IMG/VR virus record: IMGVR_UViG_3300025889_000076
Span: 62,001 to 126,000 of that record
DNA length: 64,000 nucleotides
Reading direction: 5' to 3' (one strand)
Source: a virus
Shown here: positions 55,571 to 62,183 of the stretch, piece by piece
How positions within the stretch are numbered: position 1 is the first letter of the stretch
Layout: the number at the start of each line of letters is the position of its first letter
Made by a program: the position numbers and the translations under genes
Notes under the pieces: generated by a model
Told to the model about the DNA's origin: nothing
The model's database searches: none
Seen by the model: the letters and a program-made list of their open reading frames with translations, nothing else

Positions 55571-55819
55571 ATGATAGCTTTATTAGCATCAATAGGTATT
55601 GGCGGCTCACTTGGCACTATAATAGCAATTTTAGAAAACCCAGCAACGGGTATTATTTTAAAATTTGCAAAAAAAGCCGTAATTGCACTTTCTCAGGGAA
55701 AACACCTTTCTGAGGCTGAAAAACAGTTCATAAAAGACTATAATCATCAAGAGGTAATGGTCTACGGACACGATTTTTCAGATCAGCTAAAAATCGCAAA
55801 TTTAATGCGAATCCACTAA
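55571..55819 (+). CDS. small membrane protein
   Basis: An 82-aa protein with a Gly-rich hydrophobic N-terminus (MIALLASIGIGGSLGTIIAI) and a polar C half. One base after the protease stop. The hydrophobic segment is similar in kind to the protease C-terminus. Function unknown. Confidence 0.5.
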   Translation: MIALLASIGIGGSLGTIIAILENPATGIILKFAKKAVIALSQGKHLSEAEKQFIKDYNHQEVMVYGHDFSDQLKIANLMRIH

Positions 55820-55833
55820 AAACGGGAAAATAG

Positions 55834-56346
55834 ATGCGACCTTCTAAGGATAGAGACTTTATGGCATCGGCTTTTCATTATGCATTTCGTTCACACGATT
55901 TGCAATCAAAAGTCGGTGCTGTAATTGTAAATAGAGATAAAAGAGAAGTCGGTAGAGGACGAAATGGTTTTCCTTCTGATATTAATAACAACAAACTTCC
56001 TACTACACGACCAGAAAAATATCCTTTTATGGTACATGCTGAAATAAATGCTTTGGCTAATATGATTATCAAGCCAGAAAAAGCATCCATATATGTCACC
56101 CGTATGCCTTGCTGTAATTGTGCAAAAGCTTTGTGGCAGAATAATATTCGTGAATGGAATGTTCCAACTCAGTGTATGGACTTTTCTTCAGAAAAACCTT
56201 CTATAAAATTCTATAGTGAGGATGACAATGCCTTATTAGATTTACTGATTTCTAATGGATTAATAGTTAATTTTCATGATTTTAACATGGATGATCTATC
56301 TGAAGTTGTAGAAGCCAACAAACAGTATTTTAACTATCTAGACTAA
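55834..56346 (+). CDS. deoxycytidylate (dCMP) deaminase
   Basis: A 170-aa protein. Zinc site HAE at residues 68-70 and PCCNC at 92-96 (HAE...PCxxC), with KVGAVIVNRDKREVGRGRNGFP at the N-terminus. Fits the CMP/dCMP deaminase family. It supplies dUMP to ThyX. An ordinary member by length. Confidence 0.85.
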   Translation: MRPSKDRDFMASAFHYAFRSHDLQSKVGAVIVNRDKREVGRGRNGFPSDINNNKLPTTRPEKYPFMVHAEINALANMIIKPEKASIYVTRMPCCNCAKALWQNNIREWNVPTQCMDFSSEKPSIKFYSEDDNALLDLLISNGLIVNFHDFNMDDLSEVVEANKQYFNYLD

Positions 56347-56355
56347 AGAAAATAA

Positions 56356-58785
56356 ATGTATACATACGAAGAATCACTCAGAGATAGTATCGAATATTTC
56401 AATAACGACGAATTAGCAGGGAAGGTATTTGTCGATAAATATGCTTTGAGAAATAAGGGGAATGATTTATTTCATGAGAATACTCCTAAAGATATGCATC
56501 GTAGAATATCTGTAAATATTGCACGTATTCAAAAAAGAAAATATACATCTCCTTTGTCAGAAGAACAAATTTTTAATCTTATTGATAGATTTAAATATAT
56601 TGTTCCTCAAGGCTCTCCGATGTATGGAATTGGAAATCCCAACTACGTATCAATCGGTAACTGCTTTGTATTAGATCCTCCAGAAGATACATATAACTCA
56701 ATACTGGCTACTGATGAACAATTAGTTCAAATTAGTAAACGTCGTGGCGGGGTTGGTATAGATCTTTCTAAATTACGTCCAGTTGGGGCTTCTACTAATA
56801 ATTCTTCTAGAACAAGTACCGGCGTACCGTCATTTATGGAGAGATATTCTAACTCAATCCGGGAAGTAGGTCAGTCGGGCCGGAGGGGTGCTCTCATGCT
56901 ATCCCTATCAGTGCATCATCCGGACGTAGAAAAGTTCGCAACTATTAAAAAGGATAAGACCAAAGTAACTGGTGCCAATATATCCGTTAGGCTTACTGAT
57001 GAATTCTTGCAAGCTGTAAGAAACGATGAAGAGTATACACAGTATTGGCCTTTGACAGGTAAGGCACAGATTAAAAGGAATGTATCAGCAAGAGATGTTT
57101 GGCATACTTTAATTTCTTCAGCACATGATATGGCAGAACCCGGACTGTTGTTCTGGGACAACATCATTAAAGAGAGTCCAGCCGATTGTTATGAAAACTT
57201 TAAATCTGTTAGTACAAATCCTTGTGCTGAACTTCCTCTTTCATCTATGGACGCATGTCGCCTATTATGCTTGAACCTTCTATCATATGTGATTAATCCA
57301 TATACAGAAGAGGCAAAATTTGACCTCAAATTATTTTTTGAACATTCTAAAATAGCTGCCCGTATGATGGATGACATTGTTGATTTAGAGGAAGAGTGCA
57401 TTAATAGAATTCTTAAAAAAATTGATAGTGATCCAGACCCTGAAGAAATTAAATCTCGTGAACGATCAATTTGGACACGAATTCTTGAAAGCTGTGTTTC
57501 TGGTCGTCGTTGTGGTTTGGGGATTACCGCTCTAGGCGATACGTTAGCCGCTCTAGGCATGGAATATGGTTCTGATGAATCTATTGAAAAAGCAGAAGAG
57601 ATCTATAAGGCACTTAAATTAGGCTCTTATACCGCATCTGTGGAAATGGCTGAAGAACTGGGGACATTTGAAGGATGGGATTATGAAAAAGAAAAATCCT
57701 GTCCTTTCTTAAAACGTTTCAAAAAAGACGTTTTAGAATATGAAGGTGAAATCCTAGTAAAAGGTAAAGAGCTATATGAAAGGATGAAGAAATCTGGAAG
57801 GCGGAATATAGCATTATTGACTATTGCTCCAACAGGCAGTGTTTCTACAATGACACGTACTACTTCTGGAGTAGAACCAGCTTATCTTTTGGAATATACA
57901 CGTAGAAAGAAGGGGAACCCAGGGGATAATAATTTCAGGGTTGATTTTATTGATGCTAGTGGCGATAGCTGGATGGAGTTTAAAGTTTATCATCCGCAAG
58001 TTGAAGAGTGGATGAAAGTCACAGGCGAAACTGACGTAACAAAATCCCCTTGGTATGGCTGCTGTGCCCCAGATTTAGACTGGACTAAACGTGTTAAATT
58101 GCAAGCCGCTCTACAGAAACATTGTGACCACTCTATCAGTTCAACTGTTAATCTTCCGAATGAGGCGACAGTGGAGCAGGTTAAAGAGATATATGAAACA
58201 GCTTGGCTATCTGGATGCAAAGGTATTACAGTTTATCGTGATGGCTCTCGTACCGGAGTGTTAATATCGGATACCGCAAAAGATAACAGTGTTATTAAAC
58301 GTCCTGATGATTTGCCTTGTGAAGTTCATCATATTAGTGTTAAAGGTGATCCATATTTTGTTCTAATCGGACTTGTTAATGGTAAGCCTTACGAGGTGTT
58401 TGCCGGTCGTAATGGATGTATTGATTCCGGAATTAAGACGGGTGTCATCCACAAAGTCAAACGGCCAAAATGCTATCGTGTTACTTTTGATGACGAATCT
58501 CAATTACAGCCAATCACCGCAGCTTGCTCTGACAATGAGGAAGCTTTGACTAGAATGATTTCTATGTCTTTACGTCATGGGGCGGCTATTAATTATGTAG
58601 TTGATCAACTTCAAAAGACTCAAGGTTCTATGACTTCTTTAGCTAAGGCCATTGCTAGAGCATTAAAAAAACATGTACCCGAAGGCTCTAAGTCTTCCCA
58701 AAAATGCACAGCGTGTGGAGCCAATATGATTTTCCAGGAAGGCTGTAATAAATGTGTTGGGTGTGGGGCAAGTAAATGCTCATAG
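56356..58785 (+). CDS. nrdJ: adenosylcobalamin-dependent (class II) ribonucleotide reductase
   Basis: An 809-aa protein. It has SIGNCFVLDPPEDTYNSI and RRGGVGIDLSKLRPVGA, then SGRRGALMLSLSVHHPD. NPCAELPLSSMDACRLLCLNLLSY and IAPTGSVSTMTRTTSGVEP follow. SSTVNLPNEATVEQVKEIYETAWLSGCKGITVYRDGSR is typical of NrdJ. The C-terminal tail has CTACGAN...CVGCGASKC (redox/zinc cysteines). There is no separate beta subunit and no N-terminal ATP-cone. It makes dNTPs or dNDPs using B12, so the host must supply cobalamin. Confidence 0.93.
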   Translation: MYTYEESLRDSIEYFNNDELAGKVFVDKYALRNKGNDLFHENTPKDMHRRISVNIARIQKRKYTSPLSEEQIFNLIDRFKYIVPQGSPMYGIGNPNYVSIGNCFVLDPPEDTYNSILATDEQLVQISKRRGGVGIDLSKLRPVGASTNNSSRTSTGVPSFMERYSNSIREVGQSGRRGALMLSLSVHHPDVEKFATIKKDKTKVTGANISVRLTDEFLQAVRNDEEYTQYWPLTGKAQIKRNVSARDVWHTLISSAHDMAEPGLLFWDNIIKESPADCYENFKSVSTNPCAELPLSSMDACRLLCLNLLSYVINPYTEEAKFDLKLFFEHSKIAARMMDDIVDLEEECINRILKKIDSDPDPEEIKSRERSIWTRILESCVSGRRCGLGITALGDTLAALGMEYGSDESIEKAEEIYKALKLGSYTASVEMAEELGTFEGWDYEKEKSCPFLKRFKKDVLEYEGEILVKGKELYERMKKSGRRNIALLTIAPTGSVSTMTRTTSGVEPAYLLEYTRRKKGNPGDNNFRVDFIDASGDSWMEFKVYHPQVEEWMKVTGETDVTKSPWYGCCAPDLDWTKRVKLQAALQKHCDHSISSTVNLPNEATVEQVKEIYETAWLSGCKGITVYRDGSRTGVLISDTAKDNSVIKRPDDLPCEVHHISVKGDPYFVLIGLVNGKPYEVFAGRNGCIDSGIKTGVIHKVKRPKCYRVTFDDESQLQPITAACSDNEEALTRMISMSLRHGAAINYVVDQLQKTQGSMTSLAKAIARALKKHVPEGSKSSQKCTACGANMIFQEGCNKCVGCGASKCS

Positions 58786-58967
58786 ACTATATTAGTAAAT
58801 TTTTTTGTGAGCAATATATAAATTCATTATGGAAAGATATCACTTATCAAATAACTAATAAAAGTTTTGATAAGTTTACCACCGATCATATGAATGAGGA
58901 AGAAATATTAGAAAGTATGGAAGATATTTTTGCTGACAGTTTTTACTTAGGAGAAAAAATTGGGTAG
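58776..58967 (+). CDS. small acidic hypothetical protein
   Basis: A 63-aa ORF (MLIDYISKFFCEQYINSLWK...). Its ATG overlaps the RNR stop region by 10 bases, and it is overlapped by the next ORF by 8 (TTGGGTAG). Function unknown. Confidence 0.5.
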   Translation: MLIDYISKFFCEQYINSLWKDITYQITNKSFDKFTTDHMNEEEILESMEDIFADSFYLGEKIG

Positions 58968-59130
58968 TAAACCTTCCACACAGGACAAAATAGTTGGCCT
59001 TATTCTTTTATCAGCCCTTTTTTCTATTATGATTTGGGTTGGATTTACTGCACAGAAGAAGATGTTAGGGATTTACGATCTTGAAGATAGAGTTAGGTAT
59101 TTAGAAGAAAAATTAAATAAAAGATCATAA
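58960..59130 (+). CDS. small membrane protein with coiled-coil tail
   Basis: A 56-aa ORF with TTG start 58960, preceded by GGAG at proper distance. One membrane segment (VGLILLSALFSIMIWVGFTA) then a short coiled coil (LEDRVRYLEEKLNKRS). 8-base overlap with the previous gene. Confidence 0.5.
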   Translation: MGSKPSTQDKIVGLILLSALFSIMIWVGFTAQKKMLGIYDLEDRVRYLEEKLNKRS

Positions 59131-59149
59131 TTTATTTAGGACTAATCGC

Positions 59150-59587
59150 ATGAAGATTTCTGTTAAACGCTTATCTCCTACAGCTATAATCCCAACGAAA
59201 AGCCATCCTACAGATGCTGGATACGATCTGTATGCGGATGAGGATGCTGAACTTTTACCCGGCGAAACAAGGCTGATCAAGACTGGAGTAGCTATTTCCG
59301 TACCAAAAGGTATGGTTGGGCTTTTATGGGATAGATCTTCTTTAGGAAGTCAGGGGTATCACCTTCATGGGGGTGTAATAGATCATGGATACACTGGAGA
59401 TGTGAGTGTTGCATTATGCAATACAAATATTTCAGGACATCCAAGCCTTCCTAAAAAGAATATTAAAGCGGGAGATAGAATTGCTCAAATTATTTTTCAA
59501 GATGCCAAGCATTTTGAATTAGAAGAAACGCAGGAACTTGATGAAACAGGAAGATCTAAATCTGGTTTTGGAAGCAGTGGTAGATAA
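59150..59587 (+). CDS. dut: dUTP diphosphatase
   Basis: A 145-aa protein carrying all five trimeric dUTPase motifs: DAGYDLYADED (1), WDRSSLGSQGYHLHG (2), GVIDHGYTGDVSVALCN (3), AGDRIAQIIF (4), GRSKSGFGSSGR (5). It removes dUTP and yields dUMP for ThyX. Confidence 0.94.
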   Translation: MKISVKRLSPTAIIPTKSHPTDAGYDLYADEDAELLPGETRLIKTGVAISVPKGMVGLLWDRSSLGSQGYHLHGGVIDHGYTGDVSVALCNTNISGHPSLPKKNIKAGDRIAQIIFQDAKHFELEETQELDETGRSKSGFGSSGR

Positions 59588-59609
59588 TTCCAATAAATAA
59601 GAGATTCAT

Positions 59610-60308
59610 ATGAGAAAAAGTAGACAGCATGATCACGATTCAGAAAAACCTGCTCAACCTCAAAGAAAGTTAAAAAGAAGTTTTGAAGCTAAAGGGAAGA
59701 ATCAAACGGAATATGTATTGTCTATAATTAAGAATGACATCACATTTTGTTCTGGACCTTCGGGAACCGGAAAATCATTTATTTCAGCAGGAATCGCTTC
59801 GCAGCATCTTTTAAAAGGCAAAACAGAAAAGCTAATTGTTACTAGACCTTTAGTGACCGCCGGAGCAAGTTTAGGTGCGGTTCCTGGAGATATCCAAGAG
59901 AAGGTAAGACCATACTTAAAACCTATGGAAGAAAATCTTCGATACTTTCTTGGAGATGAAAATTTTGATGAATTACTTGAACAAGATGTTATACGATTTG
60001 AGCCATTAGAGTTGATGAGAGGTGCTAGTTACCATAATTCTTATATGATTCTAGATGAAGCACAAAATTGCACATTAAAACAGATTAAAATGTTTATTAC
60101 TAGAATTGGGGAAAACAGTAAGGTTCTGATTAATGGAGACGTTGATCAAACAGATTTAAAAAGGGATAGTGGATTACATATTTGCGTATCTAAATTGTCT
60201 CAACTAAAAGGTGTAGGAGTATGCGAGTTAACAGATGATGACATTCAAAGAAATCCAATTATAAAGTCTGTTTTAATGGCCTTAAAAGATGAAAATATTT
60301 ATGATTAG
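59610..60308 (+). CDS. phoH: PhoH-like ATPase
   Basis: A 232-aa protein: Walker A SGPSGTGKSFIS at 48-59, VTRPLVTAGASLGAVPGDIQEKVRPY, Walker B MILDEAQNC around 146-154, and INGDVDQTDL. Classic PhoH, common in large phages; its role is debated (RNA/phosphate stress). 8-base overlap with the next gene (ATGATTAG). Confidence 0.92.
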   Translation: MRKSRQHDHDSEKPAQPQRKLKRSFEAKGKNQTEYVLSIIKNDITFCSGPSGTGKSFISAGIASQHLLKGKTEKLIVTRPLVTAGASLGAVPGDIQEKVRPYLKPMEENLRYFLGDENFDELLEQDVIRFEPLELMRGASYHNSYMILDEAQNCTLKQIKMFITRIGENSKVLINGDVDQTDLKRDSGLHICVSKLSQLKGVGVCELTDDDIQRNPIIKSVLMALKDENIYD

Positions 60309-60501
60309 AGACCAAGATAATAATCCTGTAAAAACATATAAAAATACTTGGTGCTATAAAACACTTGGAACTGCTAAATCGGCTGCAAAAAGTATTATCA
60401 AGCATAAAAATAAGAAACTTGATAAGAACTCAAAATTAAGTTTCCAGTATTTAAAGATAATAGAGTGCGAATTAGTAATAAAAGAAACACATCCTCTATA
60501 A
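60301..60501 (+). CDS. small basic hypothetical protein
   Basis: A 66-aa Lys-rich protein (MIRDQDNNPVKTYKNTWCYK...). Start 60301 because its ATG lies in the 8-base overlap with phoH. The previous in-frame ATG at 60289 is less likely. Confidence 0.5.
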   Translation: MIRDQDNNPVKTYKNTWCYKTLGTAKSAAKSIIKHKNKKLDKNSKLSFQYLKIIECELVIKETHPL

Positions 60502-60800
60502 TACTTTTTAATCTAATGTGGTTGATTATCGGATTAATTTCTGCTGTGGATGTTTATTATGCTATAAAGTTTCAAAAGACTCTAAAATTAATGGAAGAGA
60601 ATCCTATTGGACTATATCTAATAGAACTTTCCAATGGAGATATATCATTATTCATGGGTTTAAAAGTTTCTGGTACTGTCTTAGTTTTAGGTTTTCTTCA
60701 AAATTACTTTTATCTAAGTGGCTGCAAAAAGAAAATAGTTAAAATAACTTTTGGAGTTACCTTATTCCAATTATGGCTCCTTTACTATATGAGTAATTGA
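60465..60800 (+). CDS. small integral membrane protein
   Basis: A 111-aa protein with three hydrophobic segments (FNLMWLIIGLISAVDVYYAI; LFMGLKVSGTVLVLGFL; ITFGVTLFQLWLLYY) and the motif ENPIGLYLIEL found in DUF5658-like membrane proteins. It starts at GTG 60465 or a later Met. Function unknown. Confidence 0.55.
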   Translation: MRISNKRNTSSIILFNLMWLIIGLISAVDVYYAIKFQKTLKLMEENPIGLYLIELSNGDISLFMGLKVSGTVLVLGFLQNYFYLSGCKKKIVKITFGVTLFQLWLLYYMSN

Positions 60801-61142
60801 ATGAGTTTATATGATTATTCCTGTAACTATTGTGGATTCTTATGGGAGAACGTCAGTCAATCTATTCACGACGCACCAAAGAAGCAATGTCCAAGATGTA
60901 AGAAAATGTGTCTCACAAGGTTAATTAGTCTAGGACTTCCCCCAATAGTAATAGGAGAAGCTACCACTTTAGGACAATTAGCAGATCGAAACACTAAGAA
61001 GATTGGTAAATACAAAACTTCAGAAGAAAAGGCTAAACATGAAGAAATCATAGGTAAGGGTACAAAAGAAAGAATAGACTTAAATAAGAAGATTTCCAAA
61101 ATGACGCCAGAACAAAAATTAAGGTACATTGAGAATGGATGA
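60801..61142 (+). CDS. FmdB-like zinc-ribbon protein
   Basis: A 113-aa protein: MSLYDYSCNYCGFLWENV and CPRCKKMCLTRLISLG match the FmdB/CxxC_CxxC_SSSS regulator zinc ribbon. The C-terminal Lys-rich helix is typical of phage versions. It starts directly after the previous stop. Role unknown, possibly regulatory. Confidence 0.72.
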   Translation: MSLYDYSCNYCGFLWENVSQSIHDAPKKQCPRCKKMCLTRLISLGLPPIVIGEATTLGQLADRNTKKIGKYKTSEEKAKHEEIIGKGTKERIDLNKKISKMTPEQKLRYIENG

Positions 61143-61452
61143 TTTTTTAAAGAACTCTATTACGTACAATGAAACTTATTTCAATAATGAAGGTAAAGAA
61201 TGTGTAGATAATGACAAGTGTTATGCTAAGATGCTAGTCAAAACAATTGATGGAAGAGAAAGTATCACATATTCAATTATGTGTAAGATGAATCTTTTAG
61301 TAGATCCTTGGGGTGACGACTGCTCACAAAGAAGGGTGATAGAGAATACCTTCAAAAAGGTAAGTGAAGATTGTTTTCGTCTTTATATCAGATACTTAAA
61401 GACTCGTGAACAACGATTTCTAACTATAGCAAAAAGGAAACAAAATGGCTGA
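61135..61452 (+). CDS. conserved phage hypothetical protein
   Basis: A 105-aa protein (MDDFLKNSITYNETYFNNEG...), with the 8-base overlap ATGGATGA to the FmdB gene, which sets the start at 61135. I recall the ITYNETYF block from large marine phages. Function unknown. Confidence 0.55.
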   Translation: MDDFLKNSITYNETYFNNEGKECVDNDKCYAKMLVKTIDGRESITYSIMCKMNLLVDPWGDDCSQRRVIENTFKKVSEDCFRLYIRYLKTREQRFLTIAKRKQNG

Positions 61453-61786
61453 AGAAAAATCAAAAAGATATCGTATGACTAAACTTCAGAAATATTTTAT
61501 TGATAATCATTTAGAATCTGATCCTAAATCTCTAGCTATTGAATTAGGTATTCCGGCAGATGTAATTGATCGTTACATGAAAAAATCGATTCGGGAAGGG
61601 AAATTAGTAAAAAAACCAGAAAAAGAAACCCCCGAGACTCCAACAGATGACAAGTTGATGTCTAAGAACAAGAGATATGGGGCTGTGGCGATGACTGAAG
61701 CTGCCGCATCTAAGGCTGATAGTTCTAGAGGTGCTGGTCTAAAGAGTAAATATTACAATGACGCAATCACAACCATCAGAAAGTAA
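61445..61786 (+). CDS. hypothetical protein, possible DNA-binding
   Basis: A 113-aa protein with an N-terminal winged-helix-like pattern (MTKLQKYFIDNHLESDPKSLAIELGIPADVIDRYMKK). A Pro/Lys linker and a GAGLKSKYYN tail follow. It overlaps both neighbours. It could be a small transcription or replication factor, but nothing specific shows that. Confidence 0.5.
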   Translation: MAEEKSKRYRMTKLQKYFIDNHLESDPKSLAIELGIPADVIDRYMKKSIREGKLVKKPEKETPETPTDDKLMSKNKRYGAVAMTEAAASKADSSRGAGLKSKYYNDAITTIRK

Positions 61787-62183
61787 GCCCTACAAATCTT
61801 TTTATGGTGAAATTTATGTCACAGAATCAGCACACTTAGCAGAGCTAATATTTAAGAGACGCTCTGAACTTAACAATGAAGGCACATTGCCTAATTTTTT
61901 TTGGCGTATTCCAAAGTATAAAAAATCTTTTGGTCTACAAACTATGTACGCCTCTAGATTGTTAAAGACTTATGATATTTCTGCTATAATTAAAGGGCTT
62001 AATAACAAGGCTGTTAAAAATGTCCTGTCTTTTTCCAATAAAAGGCTGATACCATTTATAGATGAAGCACAAAGTCTAGTAAAAGACAAAGTCTTTGAAG
62101 ATAAGACCCAGCAAGATAAGAGTAAATTAGAACCAAAAAAACCTTTTGGTAAGAAAAATCTTTGGAGTATACTGAATGAGTAA
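61758..62183 (+). CDS. hypothetical protein next to recombinase
   Basis: A 141-aa basic protein: FYGEIYVTESAHLAELIFKRRSELN, LPNFFWRIPKYKKSFGLQTMYASRLLKTYD. No family recognised. It overlaps the recombinase start by 8 bases (ATGAGTAA), so a role with the recombinase (mediator or loader) is conceivable from position only. Confidence 0.5.
   Translation: MTQSQPSESKPYKSFYGEIYVTESAHLAELIFKRRSELNNEGTLPNFFWRIPKYKKSFGLQTMYASRLLKTYDISAIIKGLNNKAVKNVLSFSNKRLIPFIDEAQSLVKDKVFEDKTQQDKSKLEPKKPFGKKNLWSILNE

Noticed and set aside
58997-59014. Further copy of the GCCTTATTCTTTTA motif
   Set aside because: It lies inside the membrane segment of the small gene at 58960 and is explained by its codons.
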